From JACKII01 sp963807085 (lineage in GTDB: Bacteria > Pseudomonadota > Alphaproteobacteria > Bin95), in NCBI GenBank assembly GCA_963807085.1, contig CAWEBB010000028.1:1-64000 (forward strand): 64,000 nucleotides of DNA, read 5' to 3'. A program made the translations under genes and the position numbers. Below the pieces are notes generated by a model, which did not search any database, was not told the DNA's origin, and saw only the letters and a program-made list of their open reading frames with translations. This document shows, piece after piece, positions 32,480 to 41,922 of the stretch (its first letter is position 1; each line of letters opens with the position of its first letter).

Positions 32480-32567
32480 CACAAGTCTCCCAGTTCACCA
32501 AACTTTTTTTGACATCTTTCGCGCCGCAGACGCGGCTAATCGGTTGCGACCATATAGTTCCGATCCG

Positions 32568-33368
32568 CTATGCGCTAGTCTTCTTGCGCCCTGAAAGTGT
32601 TTGAAAAGCAGGCGCGCAGAGACCGGCATCATCCAGTCCCCAGTAGGCAAGGCCGCTGCCGAACAGACCGCGCGCCGCGTCCGGAGAACCCCAAACCTGC
32701 TCGTTTACCTGCAAATCAGCGTTTTCCGCCTGTATAGCCGTCCGCATCGCCTCGTGCCGACGGGCGGGTAGCATGGGATACCAGAGCATGCCGGCAGCCT
32801 CCGGCCAGCGTCGGCGGATGCGGGCAATGGAGGCCGGCAGGTCGTCGTATTCGGCTTTGATCTCATAGCTGGGGTCCACCAAAATCAGGCCGCGCCGCGG
32901 GACCGGCGGCTTTGGCGGCGCCATCAGACCCAGCCCCGACAATCCATCCGCCTGGCGCATGGTTACACGCGCGTCGCCGCGGAACAGTTGCTTCAGCCAA
33001 CCCTGCTCGCGCGGGTGCAGTTCCCAAAGCCACAGCCGGTCCTGCGGCCGAAGCAGGGTCGCCGCCAGCAGGGGCGAGCCCGGGTAAAGCCGGGGGTTCC
33101 CGCCCTGCACCGAACGCAAGGCGCGCAGAAACGGCTCGCCTTGCGCGATCTCCCGCTCGCGCAACAGGCGCGTAATGCCTTGGGCGGCCTCTCCGGTTTT
33201 CTGCGCCGCCGGGTGGTCGAGAAAATACCGGCCGCGCCCGGCATGGGTTTCAACATAGAGCAGCGGTTCGGCGCTTTTCGTCAGGTGGTCCAGCGCACGG
33301 GCCAGCAAGACGGCCTTGTGCACATCCGCCATGCCGCCGGCATGATACATGTGCTGATAGGAAAGCAT
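32568..33368 (-). CDS. rlmJ: 23S rRNA (adenine2030-N6)-methyltransferase RlmJ
   Basis: 266 residues, close to the family's 280. The N-terminus MLSYQHMYHAGGMADVHKAV is diagnostic (usual form MLSYRHAFHAGNHADVLKH). YVETHAGRGRY is the SAM-binding block, and LILVDPSYEIKAEYDDL is the N6-adenine methyltransferase catalytic motif, with DPSY in place of the usual DPPY. It methylates A2030 of 23S rRNA. It ends 25 bases after the AtzH-like gene on the same strand, but has no evident functional link to it. Confidence 0.9.
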   Translation of the reverse strand: MLSYQHMYHAGGMADVHKAVLLARALDHLTKSAEPLLYVETHAGRGRYFLDHPAAQKTGEAAQGITRLLREREIAQGEPFLRALRSVQGGNPRLYPGSPLLAATLLRPQDRLWLWELHPREQGWLKQLFRGDARVTMRQADGLSGLGLMAPPKPPVPRRGLILVDPSYEIKAEYDDLPASIARIRRRWPEAAGMLWYPMLPARRHEAMRTAIQAENADLQVNEQVWGSPDAARGLFGSGLAYWGLDDAGLCAPAFQTLSGRKKTSA

Positions 33369-33393
33369 CGGCTTGCCGCGAGCGCCGGGCGTC

Positions 33394-33774
33394 TCAGGCG
33401 GGCTCGTACCAACTCACATGCGCGGCCACCACACGCCAGCCGGTATCGGGAGTCCGCACCCATGTCTGAGACTGGCGCCCCCGCTTGCCGGAGCCGTTGC
33501 GGGTAAATTCCGTATTGGCCGTCGCGAAATCGTCGCCAAAGCTGGTGATAATGGTCCGTTCCAACGTCCGGGCGGAGGGTGGAATACGGTTGCGGGCCGC
33601 GCGAATTTCGTCGGGGCCATAAGAGTTCACGCCCATGGCATAGCGCAGCACGCGCGGGTCGTCCCAGAAGAAATCTCCGACCAGCCCGTCCACATTGTTC
33701 GCCATCAGGGCGCGTTCGTAGGCTTCGAACGCGGCGGTGACTTCGGCGACGACGGCGGGCTTATCGATTTCCAT
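33394..33774 (-). CDS. AtzH-like (HpxZ/DUF3225) protein
   Basis: 126 residues, SnoaL/NTF2-like fold. Family marks are ALMANNVDGLVGDFFWDDPR, LRYAMGVNSYGPDEIRAAR and TWVRTPDTGWRVVAAHVSW. Proteins of this type (AtzH, HpxZ) are encoded next to AtzE-like amidases; AtzH acts as an amidase in cyanurate catabolism, and HpxZ is linked to oxalurate breakdown. It starts 18 bases after the AtzE-like stop, in the order AtzG-AtzE-AtzH on the minus strand. Confidence 0.85.
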   Translation of the reverse strand: MEIDKPAVVAEVTAAFEAYERALMANNVDGLVGDFFWDDPRVLRYAMGVNSYGPDEIRAARNRIPPSARTLERTIITSFGDDFATANTEFTRNGSGKRGRQSQTWVRTPDTGWRVVAAHVSWYEPA

Positions 33775-33792
33775 GGGACTGACAGCTTTCGG

Positions 33793-35148
33793 CTAGAGAA
33801 TGGCGACTGGCGCTTTGGCAACGCCCGCCTGCTCTAGCATACAGGCGGCCGCCAATGCATCCGCTTCTGCCCACGGCCGAGCGATCAGTTGCACGCCGAC
33901 CGGCAGCCCCTCCCCCATCAGAGGCCAGAGCGGCGCGACAGCAATGGGCACGCCCGCCGGCGTTAGGGGCTGGGTCATAATCCCGGCGGCGGAACGGGCC
34001 GGGATGGTCTCGTCATTCAGTTCGGCCGTCTCCGTGCCGATGGTCAACGCCGGAAAGGGCGCGGCCGGGGCGATGAGCAGGTCATATTCATCGAACAGCG
34101 CACCGATCTGCCGGTTGAGCAACCTCCGCACCCGCTGCGCCTGAAGATACCATTGGGCGGGGGCCAGCGCCGCCGCAGTCAGGCGATAGCGGATCAGCGG
34201 ATCGAGGCGATGCCGGTCGGTCTGGAGGCGCTGGCGATGCAGTTCCCCTGCCTCCGCGTATGTAATGAGCGCGCCGGCGGCCCGGGCCGCGGCGGCAAGC
34301 GGCAACTCGACCGTTTCGGCGGCCTCCAGGGCATGGGCGGCAACGGCGACCGCTTCCGCCGCCGCCTCGCCCGCATACCGGGTAAAGTGCCCGCCCAGCA
34401 TGGCGGCGCGCAGCGGCTTGCGGCCCGGTACGCCGATCGGCTCGGGCCCGCGGTCCGCCTGCATCGGGTCGCGCGGGTCGCGGCCCTGCAACGCGTCGTA
34501 ACCGGCGGCGAGGTCGGCGACCGACCGCGCAAACAGGCCGACATGGTCCAGGCTGGTGGAGAACGGAAACACGCCCCGGCGCGAGAGCCGGCCATAGGTC
34601 GGCTTCAGCCCAAAGATGCCACAGAAGCTGGCGGGCACCCGAATGGAACCGTTGGTGTCGGTGCCGAGCGCCAGATCCACCAGCCCCGCCGCGACCGCCG
34701 CCGCCGAGCCGCCGGACGAGCCGCCCGCGCTACGGGAAAGATCGTGCGGATTGCACGCGGGGCCGACATGGGAGTTTTCCGTCGTGAAGCCGAACGCAAA
34801 CTCGTCCATGTTGGTCGCACCGAGCGGAACGGCTCCCGCCGCAATCAGACTGGCGACCGCGGCGGAGTCCTCGGTCGCGGGTGGGTTGGCAGCCAGAATG
34901 ACGGAGCCTGCACGCGTGGTCAGCCCGGCGAAGTCGTACAAATTCTTGAAGGCAAAGGTCTTGCCGGCAAGTGAGGTCGTATCCCCGGCCGTTCCATCGG
35001 AGTGAGCCGGGGCCGCTTCCACCCTAGCCTCCTGTCCCCCGCGGCCCCGGATACCGCTCTCGCGGTTCCGGGGATACGCAAGGTCGGTAAAGGCGTTGAG
35101 CGTCGGATTTAGCGCTTCGATGCGGGCGAGTTGCTCGTCAATAGTCAT
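33793..35148 (-). CDS. AtzE-family amidase
   Basis: 451 residues, amidase-signature family. The Lys-cisSer-Ser triad is visible: Lys68 in FAFKNLYD, Ser144 in SAGGSSGGSAAA, and Ser168 in GTDTNGSIRVPASFCG. The DTNGS form (instead of DTGGS) is characteristic of AtzE-like enzymes. It hydrolyses an amide of a ureido or biuret-type compound. It is flanked by the small AtzG-like protein upstream (which in the known complex folds with AtzE) and the AtzH-like protein downstream. An extension around residues 30-55 (RESGIRGRGGQEARVEAA) looks like an insertion relative to typical members. Confidence 0.9.
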   Translation of the reverse strand: MTIDEQLARIEALNPTLNAFTDLAYPRNRESGIRGRGGQEARVEAAPAHSDGTAGDTTSLAGKTFAFKNLYDFAGLTTRAGSVILAANPPATEDSAAVASLIAAGAVPLGATNMDEFAFGFTTENSHVGPACNPHDLSRSAGGSSGGSAAAVAAGLVDLALGTDTNGSIRVPASFCGIFGLKPTYGRLSRRGVFPFSTSLDHVGLFARSVADLAAGYDALQGRDPRDPMQADRGPEPIGVPGRKPLRAAMLGGHFTRYAGEAAAEAVAVAAHALEAAETVELPLAAAARAAGALITYAEAGELHRQRLQTDRHRLDPLIRYRLTAAALAPAQWYLQAQRVRRLLNRQIGALFDEYDLLIAPAAPFPALTIGTETAELNDETIPARSAAGIMTQPLTPAGVPIAVAPLWPLMGEGLPVGVQLIARPWAEADALAAACMLEQAGVAKAPVAIL

Positions 35149-35236
35149 GGCCCGCCCATTTTACTGCCGGGAGTTTGCATTCCACACCTCCGGAAAAAGC
35201 GCTTCATGCCATCCGGGGAGGTGAGCGGCAAAAGGC

Positions 35237-35428
35237 TCACGGCTCGAACCTAGGCGCAGGCTCCAGGTCGTCGGCCAAATCCGCCGGCAGCAGCGCGGCC
35301 AGCCCGGCCATGATCTGTACCTGCCCGATCACCGCCTTCACCTCGGCCTCGTCCAGGTCCAGGCCTGCGGCCGGTGCGGCGGCGCGCACGAATGCTTCGG
35401 CCGCTGCCTTGTCTAGAAGTCCTCTCAT
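35237..35428 (-). CDS. AtzG-like small protein (DUF4089)
   Basis: 63 residues: MRGLLDKAAAEAFVRAAAPA at the start, a helical middle (VKAVIGQVQIMAGLAALLPA) and the characteristic LEPAPRFEP end. This matches DUF4089/AtzG, the small subunit that binds AtzE-type amidases. The ATG at 35428 overlaps the acyl-CoA dehydrogenase stop (TGA 35425-35427). It is easily overlooked because it lies in the same frame as the N-terminal part of the frameshifted dehydrogenase. About 90 bases separate it from the amidase. Confidence 0.82.
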   Translation of the reverse strand: MRGLLDKAAAEAFVRAAAPAAGLDLDEAEVKAVIGQVQIMAGLAALLPADLADDLEPAPRFEP

Positions 35429-36616
35429 AGCCCCAGACTCACCTTGGCCAGGATATTGCGCTGCACCTCGCTGGAGCCGCCGAAGATCGTCGCCGCGCGG
35501 AAGCCGTAATACCGGGCGGACGCACTCGTCTCGTCCGGTGTCGCGACCCGCGGCAGGTTTGCGCCATCGGCCGCCTGCTCCAACTGCTCGAACGGCAGGG
35601 CATACATGCCCGCCGCATCCATGATCATCTCCGTCGCCTTCTGCGAGGCCTCGCTGCCGCGCAGCTTGATGATGGAGGCCGATGCGCCGGGATTCTGGCC
35701 GGTGGTCAGCGACGACAGCATGCGCAGTTCGGAGACGCTGACCGCGTTCGAACTCCACCTCCAGTTCGGCGAGATGCTTCTTGAACGCAGGATCCTGGTC
35801 GCAGCCATTCTCCCGCGCGAGCTTGCGCAGGCGGGCGAGATTGACGTTGATCCGCCCGGTATAGAAATTGCCGCCGCGCTCGAACTCCAGCAGGTATTTG
35901 GCGACGGTCCAGCCGTCGTTTTCCTCGCCCACGCGATTGGCTTGCGGCACGCGCACATCGGTCAGGAACACCTGGTTGACCTCATGGTGGCCGCCCAGCG
36001 TGATCAGCGGGCGGATTTCGATGCCGGGCGTATCCATCGGGATCAGCACGAACGAGATACCCTGCTGTGGCTTGCCCTCGGTCGAGGTGCGGACCAGGGC
36101 GAACATCCAGTCGGCGAAATGGGCGTGGGTGGTCCAGATCTTGGAGCCGTTGATGACATAGTCGTCGCCATCCTTCACCGCGCGGGTTTTGAGCGACGCC
36201 AGGTCCGAACCGCTGCCGGGTTCGCTGTAGCCCTGACACCAATAATCATCGGTGGAGAGAATACGCGGCAGGAAGTGCGTCTTCTGCTCGTCGGTGCCGT
36301 AGCGCATGATAACCGGGCCCACCATGCGCAGGCCCAGCGGGATGACGGGCGGCGCGCCCGCCTCCGCCGTCTCGGTCTCGAAGATGAACTTTTGGCTGAC
36401 CGTCCAGCCGGGGCCGCCATGCTCCTCGGGCCAGTTCGGCGCGATCCAGCCTTTCTTGTGCAGGATCTTCTGCCAGCGCACCGCATCGTCCCGATCCGGA
36501 AAGATCAGGGAGCCGTTGACCCAACGTTCACGGATGTCATCCGGCAGTTCCGTCGCAAGGAACTCGCGGACCTCGTCGCGGAAGGCCAGGTCGGCATCGC
36601 TGAATTGCATGTCCAT
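35425..36616 (-). pseudogene. Acyl-CoA dehydrogenase, one frameshift
   Basis: About 396 residues when the frame is corrected. Intact blocks are FSDADLAFRDEVREFLATEL, WPEEHGGPGWT, YSEPGSGSDLASLKTRAVKD (substrate/FAD loop), and after the break SIIKLRGSEASQKATEMIMD and YYGFRAATIFGGSSEVQRNI (the C-terminal FAD block). The break is near 35745, where FERGQRLRTA in one frame should become AVSVSELRMLSS in another; one base is gained or lost in TTCGAACGCGG. Either a recent mutation or a sequence error. ATG at 36616. It introduces a double bond into an acyl-CoA; the specific substrate is unknown. Translationally coupled to the AtzG-like gene. Confidence 0.85.
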
Positions 36617-36796
36617 CGCTTGCGGTGTCCCTCTGGGTCTTTCTGTGTCCATTTAGCATAACACCAACTCTCGCCGCGAGTAGCCTGGACTTGATGCGAA
36701 CGTCATTCCTGCCCGATCTGCCCCATCTACTCTCCCCAAGGGCTCTCGGCTGCTGTTATAGTCCGATAAATGCTCGAAGGATGAGGAACCGCGCTC

Positions 36797-38125
36797 ATGT
36801 TGACCGCCGAACAAAACACGATGCTGACCCAGACCGGCCCCGGCACGCCCATGGGCGAATATTTCCGCCGTTTCTGGCAGCCCGTCGCACTCACGGAGGA
36901 ATTGCGCGAGCCGGACAGTCCGCCGATCCGGGTCAATATCATGGGGCAGGAACTGGTTGCCTTCCGCGATACAGAAGGCGAGGTCGGCGTGCTGGACGCC
37001 CGCTGTCCGCACCGCGGCGCGCATCTGTTCTTTGGCCGGAACGAGGAATGCGGCCTGCGCTGCATCTACCACGGGTGGAAGTTCGACCGGCATGGCAAGG
37101 CGATGGAACTGCCTAACGTCGCGCCCGACAGCAATTTGCACAAAACCGTGCGGACCAAGGCCTATCCGGTGCGCGAGTTCGGCGAAATGATCTGGGCCTA
37201 TCTCGGCCCCAACCCGGCAAAGCTGCCCGGCGGAAAGCTGCCCGACCTGCCCATGCTGGAATTTGGGATGATCCCGGCGGCCAACCGGTTCGTCACCAAA
37301 CAGCTGTTCGAGTGCAACTGGGCGCAGATCATCGAAGGCGACCTGGATACCGCCCATTTCAGTTTCCTGCACATGCCTGCACCCAGCGTCTCCTCTACCA
37401 CCCACGCACACAGTCAGGCGGACGAGCAGCGCCTTCGCTGGATGCGCGACGACCCCATGCCGCTGTTCGAGGTGCTGGAGCACGAATGCGGTTTTGTCGC
37501 CGCCGCCGCCCGCGCCGCGGACGACAAGAAATACTGGCGCATGACCCAGTACCTGCTGCCGACGCACGGCACCGGCCCCTCCACCCTGCCGGGCGAGACC
37601 TATCACGGCTTTACCATCGTGCCGATCTCCGACACCGCCTGCTGGGCCTATGTCTATTCCTGGAACCCGGAACGGTCGCTGTCCGACGAGGAGCGGGCCA
37701 AGCTGGATGCGGGCTGGGCGCTGACCTGCGAGCGGGACGAGAACTATGTGCCGGTGCGCAACGTCCACAACGACTTCATGATCGACCGGGACGAGCAGAA
37801 GCACCGCACCTTCACCGGCGTCAAGGGCTTGGCCGAGCAGGATTCGATGGTCCAGCACAGTCAGGGGCCAATCGTCGACCGGACCAGGGAAATACTAACC
37901 GCGACCGACGCCGCCGTGGTGCGCTTCCGCAGCAAGATGCTGAAGGGCGCGCAAGACCTCGCCAATGGCACGGAGCCGGAAGCGCCCTACAAGCATGACC
38001 TGTTCCGGGCCCGCCCCGGCTCGTGGCTTGCAGATGGCGACATGAGCGTGAAGGACGTGATGCTGGCCCGCTTCGGCGACCCGCTTGGCCGGGTGAGCGA
38101 GAACCTGCCGCAAGCGGCGGAGTGA
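36797..38125 (+). CDS. Rieske oxygenase alpha subunit (phthalate-dioxygenase-like)
   Basis: 442 residues. The Rieske centre is C70-P-H72 and C89-x2-H92 (RCPHRGAHLFFG, LRCIYHGWKFD). The mononuclear iron region is NWAQIIEGDLDTAHFSFLH, with the conserved Asp/His ligands. The length and the long C-terminal helix are like phthalate 4,5-dioxygenase and related oxygenases, which take electrons from a separate FMN/2Fe-2S reductase; none is encoded nearby. GAGGAACCGCGCTC precedes ATG. It hydroxylates or demethylates an aromatic substrate. Divergent from the acyl-CoA dehydrogenase/AtzGEH unit, with a 180-base intergenic region. Confidence 0.92.
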   Translation: MLTAEQNTMLTQTGPGTPMGEYFRRFWQPVALTEELREPDSPPIRVNIMGQELVAFRDTEGEVGVLDARCPHRGAHLFFGRNEECGLRCIYHGWKFDRHGKAMELPNVAPDSNLHKTVRTKAYPVREFGEMIWAYLGPNPAKLPGGKLPDLPMLEFGMIPAANRFVTKQLFECNWAQIIEGDLDTAHFSFLHMPAPSVSSTTHAHSQADEQRLRWMRDDPMPLFEVLEHECGFVAAAARAADDKKYWRMTQYLLPTHGTGPSTLPGETYHGFTIVPISDTACWAYVYSWNPERSLSDEERAKLDAGWALTCERDENYVPVRNVHNDFMIDRDEQKHRTFTGVKGLAEQDSMVQHSQGPIVDRTREILTATDAAVVRFRSKMLKGAQDLANGTEPEAPYKHDLFRARPGSWLADGDMSVKDVMLARFGDPLGRVSENLPQAAE

Positions 38126-38156
38126 ACACTGCTGCTCCGCTATTAGGGCACGATTG

Positions 38157-41100
38157 TTATTGAGCGGCTTTGGCGCTGGTCAGTTGGCGCGAGACCAGGC
38201 TGGCGTAAAAGCCGCCGCGCGCCATTAACGCAGCGTGGCTGCCGGATTCCATCACGCGGCCCTCGTTCAGCACCACGATCAGGTCCGCATCCCGCACCGT
38301 CGAGAGTCGGTGGGCGATGACGATGGTGGTGCGGTCGGCCTTCAGCCGGTCGAGGGCGTCACGCACCAGCGCTTCGTTCACGGCGTCCAGATGGCTGGTC
38401 GCCTCGTCCAGGATCAGGATGGGCGCGTCCTTCAGGAAGGCGCGGGCGATAGCCACCCGCTGGCGCTGCCCGCCAGAGAGGCTGGCGCCGCGCTCGCCAA
38501 CCTTGGTCTCCAGGCCGTCCGGCAGCATCGCAATCAGCGGCGTCAGCGCGGCATGGTCAATGGCGGCGGCCAGTTCCTCTTCCGTTGCATCTGGTCTGGC
38601 AATCAGCACGTTGGCGCGCAGCGTGTCGTTGAACAGGTAGGTATCCTGCGCCACCAGTGCGATCCGCTGGCGCAGATCGTCCAGCACGAAATCCCGCAGG
38701 TTTGTGCCGTCCATCAGGATGCGCCCTTGGTCCGGGTCCCAGAAGCGCATCAGCAGTTGCGCGGTCGTCGTCTTGCCCGCCCCGGACATGCCGACCAGCG
38801 CCACGGTCTTGCCGCCCGGTATGTCGATGGTGACATCGCTGAGCGCCTGCCGGGATTGGCCGGGATAGCGGAAGGTCACACCCTCCAGCCGGATACCGGC
38901 CGGGCCGGCCGGCGGCTCCGCGCCGGGTCCGTCCTCGACGGGTACCGGTTCGTTCGCCAGCGCATAGTAGCGACGGGTCGACCCCAGCGTGTCCGCCAAT
39001 TGCCGGCCAATCTGCGCGATCTCCGATATCGGCAGGAATGCGGCCATCGCCAGAAGGGTAAGCAAGGGCAGCAGCCCCGGCTCCAGTGCGCCGGCCGAGG
39101 CCAGCAGGGCGCCGGTCGTGACCACCGCCAGGCCGCCGAGGCCGGTCAGCACCTCCAACAGGCTTTGCTGCAAGGTCAACTCGCCGAAGAACGGCAGGCG
39201 CAGCGCGATGTGATGCTCCGCCAGCCGGTCGAAGCCTTCGGCCCGGCGGCGTTCGTCCTGATACGTCACGATCTCGCCCAGGCCCTGCACGGAATCGACG
39301 GCATAGGCCCCAAGTTCGCCCGCCGCCTCCCGCGCTTTCGAGCCCAGCCGGTCGATCCGCCGCCGCATCAGAAATGGGCTCAAACCCACCGCCACCAGGA
39401 ATGGCAGCAGGGCCAGAGCAACCCAGCCGCTCGCCATCGCCAGCACGACCATCACCGTCAGCGGGACCAGCACAGCGACGAACGCGGGCGCGACCGTGTG
39501 CGCGAAAAAATACTCGATCAGTTCAATGTCATGGGTCGCCAAATTCATCAGGTCGCCGGTCCGCCGCCGGGTCAGATAGGCGGGCGCGAGCGCGTCCAGC
39601 TTGCGGAAGGTCGCGATGCGCATTTCGGCGAGCAGCCGGAAGGCCATATCGTGCGCGGCCCAGCTTTCCAGCCAATGCAGCACGCCGGCGAGCGGCGCCA
39701 GCACCCAAAGCCAGGTCAGGTAGCCGGAGAAGTCGCCGCCGGTCTTCAAGCTATAGACGATCAGCGCACTGGCGATGCCAACGCCGATAAATGCCAGCAC
39801 GCGGGCCACGCCAAAGACAAAGGTCATGGTCAGGCGGCCCTTCCAGGGCAGGATCACGCCCATCAGCGCCATGATCACCTGGCCCCAGCTCAAGCCTTCC
39901 GCCTTGATCACGCCTTCGGTCGGGGCAAGTTCCGCACCGCCCGGTATCGATGCCAGTGTTTCCGCCGCCGCCGGCCTGCCCAGATCGACACCGGCCTCTT
40001 CCTCAGATTCCCGCACCTGCTCCTGCATCAACGCGGCATAGGCGCCGCCCGCCGCCATCAGGCTGTTGTGGTCGCCGGTCTCGGCCACGCGCCCTTCTTC
40101 CAGCACAATGATGCGGTCGCAGTTGATGACGCTGGAGAGCCGGTGCGCCAATACCAGCGTGGTGCGCCCCTCCATCAGCCGGTCCAGGGCCGATTGGATG
40201 ATGGCCTCGTTCTCCGCATCGACGGCAGAGAGCGCCTCGTCCAGCACCAGGATAGGCGCATCGCGCAGCACCGCGCGAGCGATGGCGACACGCTGGCGCT
40301 GCCCGCCCGAGAGCTTGATGCCCTTCTCGCCGACAATGGTGTCATAGCCTTGCGGCAGGGTCTGGATGAAGCCATGGATGTTGGCGGCCTTCGCGGCCTC
40401 AATGATGGCCGCGTCCGTGGCATCCGGATCGCCCATGCGGATGTTTTCGCCGACCGTGCCATGGAACAGAAAGGCGTCCTGGTTCACCACGGCAATCTGC
40501 CGGCGGATCTGCTGGAAGCTCAACTCGCGCAGATCCACGCCGCCGAGCAGCACGCGCCCCTCGTCCGGATCGAAGAAGCGCAGCAACAGCCGCACGACCG
40601 ATGACTTGCCGGAGCCACTGGGGCCGACCAGCCCGACCCGCTCACCCGGTTTGATAAAGAAACTCAGGCCGCGATGCGCCCGCACCCGCGCGCCGGGATA
40701 GCAGAAGCTGACGTTCTCGAAGGCCAGCCGCGGCTCCAGCTTTCCGACCGGCGCGGGGCGGGCGGTGTCGGCGACCTCCGGCTCGGCTTCCAGCACGCTG
40801 TAAATACCCTGAGCCGCCGACATGCCGTTCATGCCCTGGTGCAGCACGCTGCGCAGGTCGCGCATGGGGCGGAAGGTCTCGACGCCCATCATCAGGATGA
40901 TCAAAAGACCGGCCAGTTCCATCTCGCCCGCCTGCACCCGGTACGCGCCCAAGGTCAGTGCGGCTGCCGCGCCGATGGCGATACAGCTATCGGTAATGCC
41001 ACGGGCGAGCGCGCTGGTGCCCAACACCCACATGGTTTTACGGAAGACGTCGCGCGCCTTGAAGGCCAGCATGTCGGAGCGCGCGCGGCTTTGGCCAAAG

Positions 41101-41729
41101 GCTTTCAGCGTCGCCAGGCCCTGGATCGAATCCAGGAACTCCGCCGCAAAGGCAGCATAGGCCTTCTGCCGCCCCTGGGCGTTCTTCACGTCGAAGCGGT
41201 GCCAGAGCGACGGCAGGAACAAAGCCGCCAGCGCAAAGGCGACCAGCACCAGCGCCACCGGCCAGTCGATCCAGGCGACGAAGGCAAAGATCAGCACGGG
41301 CGTCAGGAACGACACCAGCAATTGCGGCAGATACTGGCCGAAATAGGTCTCCAACTGCTCGACGCCATCCACCAGGGAGAGCGTGAGCACGCCCGAGCGC
41401 TGCTGTCCCGCATAGCCGGGGCCCAGTCTGGCGATATGATCGAACAGAGCCCGCCGCAGCCGCTTCTGCACCGCCGCGGCGGTGGTATGGGCGACCATCA
41501 CCCGCCAATATTCCAGCACGCCGCGCAGGATCATCACGCCCGCGATGGCGGCGACCGGCCAGACCAGATCGGCGAAGGGAGCGCCGGCGAACACCTTTGC
41601 GATCAGCCAGCCGAGCAAGGCCAGCCGGGCCACGCCCGCGCCCGCCGCCAGCAACCCCACCGCCGTTGCGAGCGCGATCCGCGCGCGCACACCTTGCGTG
41701 TGCCGCCAAAGCTTGCGCTCCAGATACAT
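38157..41729 (-). CDS. Single-chain double ABC exporter (CydDC-like layout)
   Basis: 1190 residues: two complete half-transporters fused. First half: six membrane helices, then Walker A GPSGSGKSS, signature LSGGQRQR, Walker B ILVLDEALS. Second half: membrane domain from LPWKGRLTMTFVFGVARVL, Walker A GMSGAGKTT, signature LSGGQRQR, Walker B ILILDEATS. Both ATP sites look competent. The layout and the GYxxQxRTGDLM-type second half recall CydD-CydC (thiol export), but these are normally two genes; multidrug or lipid export is equally possible. The ATG at 41729 (MYLERKLWRH) has GGAAGGGC just upstream; farther starts lack a ribosome site. The linker carries a Glu-rich segment (VRESEEEAGVD). Confidence 0.85.
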   Translation of the reverse strand: MYLERKLWRHTQGVRARIALATAVGLLAAGAGVARLALLGWLIAKVFAGAPFADLVWPVAAIAGVMILRGVLEYWRVMVAHTTAAAVQKRLRRALFDHIARLGPGYAGQQRSGVLTLSLVDGVEQLETYFGQYLPQLLVSFLTPVLIFAFVAWIDWPVALVLVAFALAALFLPSLWHRFDVKNAQGRQKAYAAFAAEFLDSIQGLATLKAFGQSRARSDMLAFKARDVFRKTMWVLGTSALARGITDSCIAIGAAAALTLGAYRVQAGEMELAGLLIILMMGVETFRPMRDLRSVLHQGMNGMSAAQGIYSVLEAEPEVADTARPAPVGKLEPRLAFENVSFCYPGARVRAHRGLSFFIKPGERVGLVGPSGSGKSSVVRLLLRFFDPDEGRVLLGGVDLRELSFQQIRRQIAVVNQDAFLFHGTVGENIRMGDPDATDAAIIEAAKAANIHGFIQTLPQGYDTIVGEKGIKLSGGQRQRVAIARAVLRDAPILVLDEALSAVDAENEAIIQSALDRLMEGRTTLVLAHRLSSVINCDRIIVLEEGRVAETGDHNSLMAAGGAYAALMQEQVRESEEEAGVDLGRPAAAETLASIPGGAELAPTEGVIKAEGLSWGQVIMALMGVILPWKGRLTMTFVFGVARVLAFIGVGIASALIVYSLKTGGDFSGYLTWLWVLAPLAGVLHWLESWAAHDMAFRLLAEMRIATFRKLDALAPAYLTRRRTGDLMNLATHDIELIEYFFAHTVAPAFVAVLVPLTVMVVLAMASGWVALALLPFLVAVGLSPFLMRRRIDRLGSKAREAAGELGAYAVDSVQGLGEIVTYQDERRRAEGFDRLAEHHIALRLPFFGELTLQQSLLEVLTGLGGLAVVTTGALLASAGALEPGLLPLLTLLAMAAFLPISEIAQIGRQLADTLGSTRRYYALANEPVPVEDGPGAEPPAGPAGIRLEGVTFRYPGQSRQALSDVTIDIPGGKTVALVGMSGAGKTTTAQLLMRFWDPDQGRILMDGTNLRDFVLDDLRQRIALVAQDTYLFNDTLRANVLIARPDATEEELAAAIDHAALTPLIAMLPDGLETKVGERGASLSGGQRQRVAIARAFLKDAPILILDEATSHLDAVNEALVRDALDRLKADRTTIVIAHRLSTVRDADLIVVLNEGRVMESGSHAALMARGGFYASLVSRQLTSAKAAQ

Positions 41730-41875
41730 GCCCTTCCGTCCTTTCATCAGCGCGAGCGGGGATCGTAGTAGCATGAGATGCAATGCAACAAGCCGATTGG
41801 CGAGCCGGCGGGCGCGCAGCTACGGAAAGTCTCGCAATAAATGCGGACTATGGCAGACTGACGTCATCCGGAATC

Positions 41876-41908
41876 CGGCTGAACCAATCCGGCTGAACCA
41901 ATCCGGCC
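41876..41908. repeat. 14-bp direct repeat upstream of the deazaflavin reductase
   Basis: ATCCGGCTGAACCA occurs twice in a row and is followed by a third partial copy (ATCCGGCC), ending 15 bases before the next start codon. Short tandem duplications this close to a start can alter spacing of promoter or ribosome site. No known operator recognised. Confidence 0.6.
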
Positions 41909-41922
41909 GCAAGGAGACCATC

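Noticed and set aside
38235..40604. 789-residue open frame antisense to the ABC exporter
   Set aside because: The opposite strand encodes unmistakable ATPase motifs; the antisense frame is His/Gln/Arg-rich low-complexity typical of GC-rich shadows.
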